The position numbers and the translations under genes were made by a program. Positions 41,299 through 52,844 of a stretch of DNA of 64,000 bases are shown in pieces. The notes beneath the pieces are model-generated. The model did not search any database, had not been told where the DNA came from, and saw only the letters and a program-made list of their open reading frames with translations. Origin of the DNA: Bacillota bacterium (GTDB taxonomy: Bacteria; Bacillota; Bacilli; Paenibacillales; NBRC-103111); assembly GCA_023386955.1 (NCBI GenBank), contig JAEWIS010000058.1, forward strand, positions 1 to 64,000, read 5' to 3'. Position 1 is the first letter of the stretch, and each line of letters starts with the position of its first letter.

Positions 41299-41327
41299 TT
41301 GGCTTAATATTACGAAATCGTATTAAT
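41299..41327 (+). promoter_or_regulatory. ArsA-like gene promoter with operator TACGAAATCGTA
   Basis: TTGGCT (41299-41304) and TATTAA (41321-41326) are spaced by 16 bp, with the dyad TACGAAATCGTA (41311-41322) in the spacer. The architecture copies that of the MarR promoter at 40691-40719. It lies only about 15 bp before the ATG, so the leader is very short. Confidence 0.6.
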
Positions 41328-41341
41328 GGGAGGGTATTATC

Positions 41342-42526
41342 ATGCGGATTATTATTTATACCGGCAAAGGCGGCGTTGGCAAAACCAGCACGGCTGCAGC
41401 TACGGCGGTGCGGCTGGCGGCGGAGGGGCTTCGGACGCTGGTGGTGAGCACGGACGCGGCCCACAGTTTGTCGGATTCCTTCGATCTGCCGCTGGGCAGT
41501 GAGCCTGTACTGGTCAGTGACCGGCTGTGGGGCCAGGAAATCGACAGCCTCCGGGAAACGGAGAAGCATTGGGGTGCCGTGCAGGGCTGGCTTTCCAGGC
41601 TGATGACTTGGGCGGATGTGGACGATATCTCCTCGGAGGAAATGCTGGTGTTTCCCGGTCTGGAGGAGCTGTTTTGTCTTCTGGAGATTCTCCGAGCCGC
41701 ATCGTCGGATGCGTATGACGCTATTGTGGTGGATTGTGCGCCAACAGGTGAAACCCTGCGGCTCTTAAGCTACCCCGACCTGCTGGACTGGTGGCTGGAG
41801 AAAATCTTTCCCCATGAGCGCCGGCTGCTAAAGGTGGTGCGTCCTGTCGCCAAGCTGGTGGCCGGGGGCTTGGAGCTGCCGGATGACCGGGTGCTGGATA
41901 GTGTGGGCCAGCTGGCGGATAAGCTGAAGGAGCTGCAAAAGCTGCTGACAGACCCTGATGTCACCTCCGTCCGGCTGGTGGTGAACCCGGAGAAGATGGT
42001 CATCGCCGAAGCCAGGCGGGCGTTTACCTATCTGAATCTGTACGGCTTTCATACGGATGCCGTAATCGTGAACCGGGTGCTGCCCGAGGAAGCGGGAACA
42101 GGGTACTGGGCAGGCTGGCTGGACATCCACCGTAAATACGAGGAGGAGATCGCCAGCTCCTTCCAGCCCCTGCCCATTCTGCGGATTCCGATGATGGCGG
42201 AGGAGGTTTGCGGGCTGTCCATGCTGAAGCGGCTGGGTGACGCCGCTTTTCACAGCTGTGCCGCTGGCGGGGTGCTGCACCGTGGCCTGACCCAGTTAAT
42301 CCGCCGGGAGGGGGAAGGCTATGTGCTGGAGCTGACTCTTCCTTTTGTGGAAAAGGAGGAATTGAAGCTGAGCCAGCGGGGAGAGGAACTGACCGTGCAG
42401 GCCGGGCCGTACAAACGGAAGGTGCTTTTGCCCCGCGCGCTGATGGGAAGGCCAATTGTGTCGGCCCGTTTTGCCGGGAAGGCGCTGGTGATACAGTTTG
42501 GCAATTTGAATCCGGAGGGAGAATGA
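41342..42526 (+). CDS. ArsA/Get3-like ATPase with C-terminal HSP20-like domain
   Basis: A 394-residue deviant-Walker ATPase. The P-loop GKGGVGKTS (residues 8-16) carries the signature lysine, followed by LVVSTDAAHSLSDSFD, the switch region IVVDCAPTGETLRLLSYPD, and LRIPMMAEEVCGL. The last 70 residues (VLELTLPFVEKEELKLSQRGEELTVQAGPYKRKVLLP) form the small beta domain seen at the end of bacterial ArsA-type proteins. There is one ATPase domain, not the two of the classical arsenite pump ATPase, and no ars genes are nearby. A role in membrane-protein targeting or another ATP-driven process is possible. The start follows GGGAGGG. Confidence 0.88.
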   Translation: MRIIIYTGKGGVGKTSTAAATAVRLAAEGLRTLVVSTDAAHSLSDSFDLPLGSEPVLVSDRLWGQEIDSLRETEKHWGAVQGWLSRLMTWADVDDISSEEMLVFPGLEELFCLLEILRAASSDAYDAIVVDCAPTGETLRLLSYPDLLDWWLEKIFPHERRLLKVVRPVAKLVAGGLELPDDRVLDSVGQLADKLKELQKLLTDPDVTSVRLVVNPEKMVIAEARRAFTYLNLYGFHTDAVIVNRVLPEEAGTGYWAGWLDIHRKYEEEIASSFQPLPILRIPMMAEEVCGLSMLKRLGDAAFHSCAAGGVLHRGLTQLIRREGEGYVLELTLPFVEKEELKLSQRGEELTVQAGPYKRKVLLPRALMGRPIVSARFAGKALVIQFGNLNPEGE

Positions 42527-42765
42527 TCATGGGTATGGACAAACAGGCAGTAGAAAAGGTATGGGATAACCTGGCGGTGCTGAAGGACAGTCTTGCGGAT
42601 TTAACGGGTACGGGAGAAGCACGGAGGCATTTCGCCGCTTCACGCCGGGAGGCTCTTCTGGGTTTTTCGGCGCTTCTCGGGCGGGCAGCGGAATGCTGTG
42701 AGCCTGCCGGAACAGGGCAGAAGCAGGCTGCTCCAGTCAGCCGGTCCATTGACATCGAAGAATAG
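42523..42765 (+). CDS. Small protein coupled to the ArsA-like ATPase
   Basis: An 80-residue protein whose ATG overlaps the ATPase stop (ATGA), preceded by GGAGGGAG. It contains two predicted amphipathic helices (AVEKVWDNLAVLKDSLADL and REALLGFSALLGRAAEC), paired cysteines, and an acidic tail (SIDIEE). I do not recognise the family. The tight coupling suggests a partner of the ATPase. A terminator follows. Confidence 0.6.
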   Translation: MIMGMDKQAVEKVWDNLAVLKDSLADLTGTGEARRHFAASRREALLGFSALLGRAAECCEPAGTGQKQAAPVSRSIDIEE

Positions 42766-42783
42766 GGAATGGGTTGAGGGTTT

Positions 42784-42812
42784 ACCGCAGCTGCAATGGC
42801 TGCGGTTTTTTT
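42784..42812 (+). terminator. Intrinsic terminator after the MarR-ArsA region
   Basis: ACCGCAGC (42784-42791) pairs with GCTGCGGT (42799-42806), followed by TTTTTT. The remaining 280 bp up to the esterase gene are AT-rich; apart from a doubtful 27-codon frame at 42834-42917 nothing was recognised there. Confidence 0.85.
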
Positions 42813-43092
42813 ATTGCGACAAGGGAAAGCTTTATGAAGAGGGGGATGGATTTTTTATACAGTGTCTTTTGCAAACGTGTGCGTTTTCTCGAGAGAAGGT
42901 GTATGATCGCTATATAGCCTGCCGCAAAACTGCTGGCAGCGATGCTTTTACGTAACCGGAATGATCAAATATATATAATTTTCAGCGCTTATGACAAGTA
43001 TTTTTAAAGTTTTTTCTGCGCTATTATTCTAAAATGGATAGAGTGTGTTTAAAGGACCACCCGGTACAAGATTGAACGATGGGGGAATGGCG

Positions 43093-44157
43093 ATGACGGC
43101 AACAAACGATTTTTTGCAAAGACTTCTGGAGGAAAACAGACCGGCCTTTGCCTATACGGCGGATACCGATTGGAAAATTTGGCGCAGCGGGCTGAAGGAA
43201 CGTCTGGCTCGGAGACTGGGGCTTCACCCGGTGCAGGCCTACAGCCGGACAACCCCGGATGAACCGGTTTATGCAGGGGCTTCCTTCGCCCCTGACGAGC
43301 CGCCTGTTGTGCTGGAGCGGGTACAGTGTCAGGGATATGTGCGGGAACGGGTGGAATGGACCACCATGGACGGCATGCGGATGCCGGTTTATGTGCTGAT
43401 TCCGGACGGCGTTACGGAACCCCGTCCGGGTGTTGTGGCCATTCACGGCCATGGCTACGGCAGCAGGGAAATTGTCGGACTGGAGCCGGACGGCGCTGAG
43501 CGTGGGGCTGAGCCCGGTTTGCATAAGGATTTTGCCGTGGCGCTGGTTAAACAGGGGTTTGTGGTGGCTGCGCCGGAGCTATTGGCTTTTGGTGACAGAA
43601 GGCTGCCGGAGGATATCGCTGCAGGCCCCAAACAAAGCTCCTGCGCCAGGATTTCAGCGCAGCTGATGCTGCTGGGCCGCAATATCGGGGGCGTCCGGGT
43701 GGCGGAGACTATGCAGACCGTAGGCTACCTGCTGTCACGTCCGGATGTGAAGGCCGGAGCCATCGGCTGTATGGGCATTTCCGGCGGCGGCCTGGTGGCG
43801 GCTTATACGGCTGCGCTGGATGAGCGTATCGGGGCAACCGTAGTCAGCGGCTATGCCAATACCTTCCAGGGCAGCATCCTGTCCCGGATGCATTGCCTGG
43901 ACAATTACATTCCCGGCATCCTCCAGGATGCGGAAATGCCCGAGCTGATCGGCCTGATCGCCCCCCGCAGCCTGCTGGTGGAATCCGGTGATACAGACCG
44001 GGTGTTCCCCCGGGAGGGCGCCATGAAGGCTATGGAAAAGCTGGCCATGATTTATGAAGCGGCCGGCGCGGAAGAGGAGCTTGCCGTGGATTATTTCACC
44101 GGCGGGCATGAAATCAGCGGAGCGAAGGCATACCAGTGGCTTCGCCGGTTGGAATAG
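43093..44157 (+). CDS. Alpha/beta-hydrolase family esterase (acetyl-esterase-like)
   Basis: A 354-residue alpha/beta hydrolase of the dienelactone-hydrolase/acetyl xylan esterase-like group. The oxyanion block is VVAIHGHGYGSREIVG, the nucleophile elbow is IGCMGISGGGLVAA, the aspartate is in LLVESGDTDRVFP, and the final histidine is in DYFTGGHEISG. There is no signal peptide, so it probably acts on imported, acetylated sugars. I use ATG 43093, seven to eight bases after GGGGG; ATG 43087 is possible. A repeat module follows the gene. Confidence 0.82.
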   Translation: MTATNDFLQRLLEENRPAFAYTADTDWKIWRSGLKERLARRLGLHPVQAYSRTTPDEPVYAGASFAPDEPPVVLERVQCQGYVRERVEWTTMDGMRMPVYVLIPDGVTEPRPGVVAIHGHGYGSREIVGLEPDGAERGAEPGLHKDFAVALVKQGFVVAAPELLAFGDRRLPEDIAAGPKQSSCARISAQLMLLGRNIGGVRVAETMQTVGYLLSRPDVKAGAIGCMGISGGGLVAAYTAALDERIGATVVSGYANTFQGSILSRMHCLDNYIPGILQDAEMPELIGLIAPRSLLVESGDTDRVFPREGAMKAMEKLAMIYEAAGAEEELAVDYFTGGHEISGAKAYQWLRRLE

Positions 44158-44196
44158 AAGGGGATAACGACCGACTAGAGCGCGGGTGGGCGAATC

Positions 44197-44379
44197 TGAC
44201 GGACAGGGGAGCCTCTATTTTGGCAGAAACCGCCGCTTGCGTATTCTAACGGAAGTGAGCGACCTTATGAAGCTCCATTTAGGTCCGGTCCAGCGGATTT
44301 GTCACCAATAGCGTCTTCTGCCGCCGTTAGAAATCGGAAAGGGCGTTTTGGAGGCGAATAACGGCGCTGGCCGCCGTTA
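44197..44379. repeat. Four-palindrome repeat module, family B, copy 3 (degenerate)
   Basis: Units lie at about 44197-44218 (very degenerate, TGACGGACAG), 44247-44268 (TAACGGAAGT), 44308-44329 and 44358-44379 (both ending CCGTTA). The steps of 50, 61 and 50 bp are kept even though the sequence has decayed. The module fills most of the 337-bp gap between the esterase and pectinesterase genes; only the palindrome at 44448 is otherwise notable there. Confidence 0.7.
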
Positions 44380-44447
44380 GAGGGAAGAGTGCATGACCCG
44401 GCAGCCAAGCATATGGAATTTATACTTACGACGGCTTTGCCTAGGGT

Positions 44448-44461
44448 GTGTTTGCAAACAC
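44448..44461. promoter_or_regulatory. Perfect palindrome GTGTTTGCAAACAC before the pectinesterase gene
   Basis: This 14-bp perfect dyad lies 33 bp upstream of the pectinesterase start. Its form fits a LacI/GalR- or AraC-controlled operator, but no adjacent regulator is an obvious partner. The core TTTGCAAAC also occurs once in the AT-rich region before the esterase gene (42878-42886). Confidence 0.45.
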
Positions 44462-44494
44462 GCCATAAGGGCAAAGCGATGAGGAGGAAACAAC

Positions 44495-45492
44495 ATGATC
44501 GTGGCCAAAGACGGAAGCGGCGATTTTACAACCATTCAGGAAGCGGTGAACGCCATCCCCGAGAATGCACAGGGCTGGACAGTCATTCAAATAAAGAACG
44601 GCGAATACAAGGAAAAGCTGGAAATCCTGAAGCCCCATGTGAAGCTGGTGGGCGAAAGCGTGGAAGGCACTGTCCTCACGTTTGATGACTACGCCAAAAA
44701 AACCTTCCCCGACGGCAGGGAGTACGGCACCTTCAACTCCCAATCCTTCTTGATCGGCGCCGATGATTTCGAAGCCGAGAACCTGACCATTGCCAATACG
44801 GCAGGCAGCGGGGACAAGGTAGGCCAAGCGGTGGCGGTTTATGCCGACGGCGACCGGCTGGTGTTCCGGAACTGCCGGTTTACGGCCAGCCAGGACACCC
44901 TGTTTACCGCGCCTCTGCCTCCCAAGCCGGTAGAGCGGGCCACCTTTGGCGGGCCCCGGGATGCAGCGCCGCGGCGCAACCTGCGCCAATTGTATGACCG
45001 CTGCTACATTGCGGGAGATGTGGACTTTATTTTCGGCTGCGCTACTGCGGTCTTCACGGATTGCGAGATTTTCTCGAAGAAGCGCCTTGTCCCCGAAGGG
45101 GGAGAAAAAACCATCCACGGGTACATAACCGCCGCCTCTACGGATGAGGACGTTCCTTATGGTTATGTGTTCTCCAACTGCCGGCTGACCGGTGATGCGC
45201 CGGAGCACACCGTATATCTGGGCCGCCCTTGGCGGGATTACGGCCATACGGTTTTCCTGAATTGCTGGATGGGTGCCCATATCAAGCCGGAGGGCTGGCA
45301 TTATTGGAAGCCGGAGCGGGAGGAAACTGCCCGTTATGAGGAATTCGGCAGCACCGGCCCCGGAGCGGGCAAACGGGAAAGCCGGGTGCCGTGGGCGAAG
45401 ATTCTGACAGAGGAAGAAGCGGGTAAATATGATTTGAACCGGGTTCTGTCCGGCCAGGATGGCTGGAGCCCCTTGAAGGAGGAACAAGCATA

Positions 45493-45493
<1 letters not shown>
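44495..45493 (+). CDS. Pectinesterase (carbohydrate esterase family 8), cytoplasmic type
   Basis: A 332-residue pectin methylesterase. Conserved motifs include GDFTTIQEAV, QAVAVYADGD, QDTLF with catalytic Asp134, DFIFG with Asp177, and YLGRPW with Arg244. There is no signal peptide, unlike most pectinesterases, so it should demethylate imported oligogalacturonides. GAGGAGG lies upstream of the ATG. Its stop overlaps the ATG of the next esterase by one base (TAATG), so the two esterases are co-translated. Confidence 0.93.
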
Positions 45494-49459
<3,966 letters not shown>

Positions 49460-49585
49460 GCGTTTGTCCGATGGAAACACAGAACCCGCACTTCATATTC
49501 CGAAATCGGGAAATCGCGTGTAAAATAGAAAAAGAGCAATATTTTCCACACAGCCGTCTTTACCGAAAGGGGAAGAAATGAGCAT

Positions 49586-50647
49586 ATGGATCAAACTATC
49601 TATCAAATCGCCATTATCGGCTTTGGCGGAATGGGCAGCTACCATACCCAACTGATCCAGCCGGTAGCCCAGCTTCAGGTCCGCGGAGTCTACGACATTC
49701 TGCCCTACCGTATGGAATTGGCTTCAACCCAGGGTCTCCGGGGTTACAGCAGTCTCGAGGAGGTGCTGGAGGATGCGGAGGTGGATGTGGTGCTGATTGC
49801 CACACCCAACGATTCCCATAAGGAGATTGCCATCCGGGCCCTCCAAGCGGGCAAACATGTGATTTGCGAAAAGCCGGTGACGATGAACTCGGCGGATTTC
49901 CTGGAGATTACAGCGGCTGCGGAAGCGGCAAAACGCGTATTTACGGTCCACCAGAACCGCCGGTGGGATCCGGATTTCCTGATTGTCAAAGAGATTGTGG
50001 AGAAGAAAAAAGCCGGTGAGGTCTTCCATGTGGAATCCCGGGTACACGGGGCCAACGGCATCCCCGGCGATTGGCGGCAGCTTGCGGCTTACGGTGGAGG
50101 CATGCTGCTGGATTGGGGCGTGCATCTCTTAGACCAGCTGCTTTTGCTGACGGACAGTAAGATTGAAAGTGTAAAGGCGGATCTTAGCACTATTCTCGGC
50201 ACTGAGGTGGATGACGGCTTTACGGCCACCATCCGGTTTAAAGACGGACTCACTGCGGTCATTGAAGTGGGAACCACCAATTACATCAAGCTGCCCCGCT
50301 GGTATGTGAAGGGGACGGAGGGTACGGCGGTGATCCGCGACTGGAGCCTGGAGGGTGAGATTGTCCGCACCAACCCGGACGTGGCCAAGGTAGAGCCGAC
50401 CCCGATCCAGGCAGGAGTCGGCTTGACCAAAACCATGGCCCCTCCCTCGGAGAAATCAACCCTGCGCCTGCCGGTGGAAAAGGCGGCTCCTCCTGCCCAA
50501 AGCTTCTATGAAAATTTCGCCGCCCTCCTGGACGGACGCTCCGCCCAAGCGGTGAAGAATGAGCAGGTGCTGCGTGTGCTCCGGCTGATTGAGAGTGTAT
50601 TTGAAGCGGCCCGTACCCAAACTGTGGTGAAGGACACGGACCTGTAA
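49586..50647 (+). CDS. Gfo/Idh/MocA-family oxidoreductase
   Basis: A 353-residue NAD(P)-dependent oxidoreductase. The Rossmann motif is IIGFGGMGSYH near residue 10, ICEKPVTMN at about 92-100 is the family lysine motif, and DWGVHLLDQLL near 173-183 carries the catalytic histidine pattern GxxxHxxD. The substrate is a sugar or cyclitol but cannot be named. The ribosome site AAAGGGG is rather far (16 bases) from the ATG. The MFS transporter gene starts 5 bp downstream, so they form a pair that may import and oxidise the same compound. Confidence 0.88.
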   Translation: MDQTIYQIAIIGFGGMGSYHTQLIQPVAQLQVRGVYDILPYRMELASTQGLRGYSSLEEVLEDAEVDVVLIATPNDSHKEIAIRALQAGKHVICEKPVTMNSADFLEITAAAEAAKRVFTVHQNRRWDPDFLIVKEIVEKKKAGEVFHVESRVHGANGIPGDWRQLAAYGGGMLLDWGVHLLDQLLLLTDSKIESVKADLSTILGTEVDDGFTATIRFKDGLTAVIEVGTTNYIKLPRWYVKGTEGTAVIRDWSLEGEIVRTNPDVAKVEPTPIQAGVGLTKTMAPPSEKSTLRLPVEKAAPPAQSFYENFAALLDGRSAQAVKNEQVLRVLRLIESVFEAARTQTVVKDTDL

Positions 50648-50652
50648 CCCAC

Positions 50653-51876
50653 ATGCGGGGAAGAATGAACAGGTTTTTTTTGCTGGCCATCGTATTCGGC
50701 GGGTTTCTGGTTTTCGGCTTTTCGGAAAATGTCAAAGGACCCGCCATCCCCCGGATTCAGGGGGATTTTTTCCTGGGAGACACGCAACTGGGACTGCTTC
50801 TTGCTCTTAATTCTCTGGGATATCTGGTGGCTTGCTCGTTTACGGGCGCCTTGTCCCGCCGGATCGGCATCAAGCTGACGGGGATTCTCGCCTTTGTGCT
50901 GATGGCGGCTTCCGGGGTACTGATGTATTTGGCGGCCAATTACCAATTTTTATCGGCGTCCTATTTTTTGATGTATATCGGCAACGGGATGCTGGAGATC
51001 GGTCTGGCCATTATGGCCGCGCGGATTTTCACTAAAAATACCGGCTTTATGATGAATCTGGCCCATTTTTTCTATGGGCTCAGCTCGACAGTGGCGCCGA
51101 TTATCGGGGCTTCGATGATGGGCTGGCATTTTGGAGGAGGAGGAGAATGGGGCTGGCGGGGGATGTATCTGTTTATGCTCTCCCTGTCGCTGCTCCCTGT
51201 GATTCCCTCTTTGCTTGCTTCCTTCCCCCGGGGGGAGGAGGAGGGCGGCCAAGAAGGGGTGCCGTTCCGGCTGCTGATGCGCGATAAGGTGGCATGGCTG
51301 ATAGTGGCGGTGCTTTCCTTCGGGGTGATTTCGGAGTTGGCAGTAGGCGGCTGGCTGGTGAATTTCCTGGAAAAAGCCTATGGCTGGACTACAGAACGCG
51401 CATCCGGCATGCTGTCTTTATTCTTCCTGTGTTTTATGCTGGCGAGACTGGTGCTGGGACCGGTTACGGACCGCATCGGGTATACCTTGTCAGTTATGAT
51501 TTTCGCCGGTTTTTCCGGTCTGTGCAGCCTGGCCGCCATTCTGTTGGGTGAGCCCGCCGCGTGGCTGTTTGCCGTCGCAGGGGCGGGAATTGCCCCGGTT
51601 TATCCTACGGTGATGGCGTTGTTGGCCAAACGGTATCCCCAGGGCACAGAGACGGCCATTACCTTTACGGTTACGGCCATGGGGGTAGCCTGTGTCATCG
51701 GCAATGCGCTGATCGGGTGGATCATCGACGGAGTGGCCGCCCTTGCCGGCGGCGGAGATGCGCAGCTGCTGGGCCTGCAGGCCGGGTACGGCTTTATCGC
51801 GGCAATGGCGCTGCTGTGCGCCGTTACCTGCCTGTATATGTACCGTGTGATGAAGCGGCAGGGGAATTTGCTTTAG
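50653..51876 (+). CDS. Major facilitator superfamily transporter
   Basis: A 407-residue transporter with about twelve hydrophobic segments and an MFS loop after segment two (SRRIGIKLTG). The N-terminus (FGGFLVFGFSENVKGPAIPRIQGDF) resembles the fucose/sugar permease group. The start may be ATG 50653 or ATG 50665. It follows the oxidoreductase gene by 5 bp. A hairpin GGCCACG/CGTGGCC and a true terminator follow. Confidence 0.85.
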   Translation: MRGRMNRFFLLAIVFGGFLVFGFSENVKGPAIPRIQGDFFLGDTQLGLLLALNSLGYLVACSFTGALSRRIGIKLTGILAFVLMAASGVLMYLAANYQFLSASYFLMYIGNGMLEIGLAIMAARIFTKNTGFMMNLAHFFYGLSSTVAPIIGASMMGWHFGGGGEWGWRGMYLFMLSLSLLPVIPSLLASFPRGEEEGGQEGVPFRLLMRDKVAWLIVAVLSFGVISELAVGGWLVNFLEKAYGWTTERASGMLSLFFLCFMLARLVLGPVTDRIGYTLSVMIFAGFSGLCSLAAILLGEPAAWLFAVAGAGIAPVYPTVMALLAKRYPQGTETAITFTVTAMGVACVIGNALIGWIIDGVAALAGGGDAQLLGLQAGYGFIAAMALLCAVTCLYMYRVMKRQGNLL

Positions 51877-51920
51877 GCAATGGGATGGCCACGTGATTTC
51901 GTGGCCATTGGATTGCTCAG

Positions 51921-51945
51921 CCGGGACCTTGGGTCCCGGTTTTTT
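51921..51945 (+). terminator. Intrinsic terminator after the MFS gene
   Basis: CCGGGACC (51921-51928) and GGTCCCGG (51932-51939) form a perfect stem with a TTG loop, followed by six T. A second hairpin lies just before it at 51886-51907. Confidence 0.85.
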
Positions 51946-52130
51946 GAGTTTGGGCGGCAGGGGGCAGGGCAGAGGTTGGGGAGGGTGCTGTTGAGGAGCG
52001 ATAAGGTTCGGATTGCTGCTGAAGATCGACAGGTGAGGAGGAGTGACAGATGCGGAGTGCTGCTGATTAGTTGGAGGGAGGGTGATGGGGATAGGCGTAA
52101 AAGGGGCAGGTGTGGGTAAAGGGAACGGAA

Positions 52131-52548
52131 TAACGGAAGTATACTTCCGTTATTGGCTCGCCGCGGCGGCGTGAGAGGCGATAGCGGAAAGAGTTTTCCG
52201 CTATCCCGACTCTACCCCCAGCTAACACTAGCAGTCTGCCGGATTAGCGGAAAATCGGTTCCGCTAATCCATCCCGAAGCAGCCCTGCGCGGCCGTTAGC
52301 GGAAAAGAGCTTCCGCTATTCCGCGGCCGGCCACTGCCAAAGCATCAGCTGCTCGGTTAGCGGAAGCCTAATGTCCGCTATTGGGCCTGCATTGCCGCAT
52401 TTCGGGCTATAGCGGCAGCTTGGGTTCCGCTATTTGCCCGCTGCAGGACACCACAGAGGCGCAAAAAGAGGAATAACGGAAACTTGCCTTCCGTTATTCC
52501 TCTTTTTAGTCTACAGCGCAGACGATAGCGGACAACTGCCTTCCCCTA
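52131..52548. repeat. Double four-palindrome module, family C (eight palindromes)
   Basis: Eight palindromes of the type TAGCGGAA...TTCCGCTA (TAACGGAA...TTCCGTTA in units 1 and 7) lie at 52131-52152, 52182-52203, 52245-52266, 52297-52318, 52358-52380, 52410-52432, 52474-52496 and 52526-52548. Centre-to-centre steps are 51, 63, 52, 61.5, 52, 64 and 52 bp, that is, two four-palindrome modules in tandem. Unit 7 extends into a 17-bp stem with a T run. The array fills much of the 968-bp gap between the convergent MFS and alpha-galactosidase genes. The first 200 bp of that gap are G-rich without a recognised gene. Confidence 0.85.
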
Positions 52549-52573
52549 TCCGCGTTTGCTCAACGTTAAACCG

Positions 52574-52817
52574 CTATCCGCACACCGCAGCTTGGATGGT
52601 GATCGAAAAACCAGCTAATCCAACCCGCTCCATCATCAGGATGAGGTCATCCCATCGGTACATCTCAAGGTGCGCCTTCAAGTAACATTAGTTAGTTCAA
52701 CCAGCTCCCCCACCAGCAGGAGGTCATCCCATCGGTACATCTCGAGGTGCGCCTTCCAGTAATATTAGCTAGTTAAACCAATTCACCCACCAGCAGGAGG
52801 TCATCCCAACTGTTCAT
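52574..52817 (-). other. Three mini-ORFs carried by the 77-bp repeats
   Basis: Each repeat unit, read on the minus strand, holds an ATG frame with the same beginning: MNSWDDLLLVGELV (52817-52773), MYRWDDLLLVGELVELTNVT (52740-52678), and a 29-residue frame starting MYRWDDLILMMERVGLAG (52663-52574). Between the first two units several differences are synonymous (GGT/GGG, GAA/GAG, TTG/CTG). The upstream AAGGCGCACC is only a poor ribosome site. Expression is unproven. Confidence 0.25.
52622..52808. repeat. 77-bp tandem repeat after the alpha-galactosidase gene
   Basis: The word AGGTCATCCCA recurs at 52644, 52721 and 52798, exactly 77 bp apart, inside units sharing CATCGGTACATCTC, GGTGCGCCTTC and TTAGTTAGTT/TTAGCTAGTT. 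Two units are nearly complete and the third breaks off at about 52808, 37 bp from the alpha-galactosidase stop. The unit length is not a multiple of three. Confidence 0.8.
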
Positions 52818-52844
52818 GTTAACGGGCGTTACGAGTGCCGCCCC

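Noticed and set aside
42834..42917. 27-codon frame before the esterase gene, with basic residues and a following hairpin
   Set aside because: It could be a leader peptide, but the ribosome site is poor, no T run follows the hairpin, and no terminator/antiterminator pairing was found.
52131..52548. Regularly spaced repeats considered as a CRISPR array
   Set aside because: The repeats are palindromes in three sequence families, spacers alternate between two lengths, repeats vary in sequence, and there are no cas genes.
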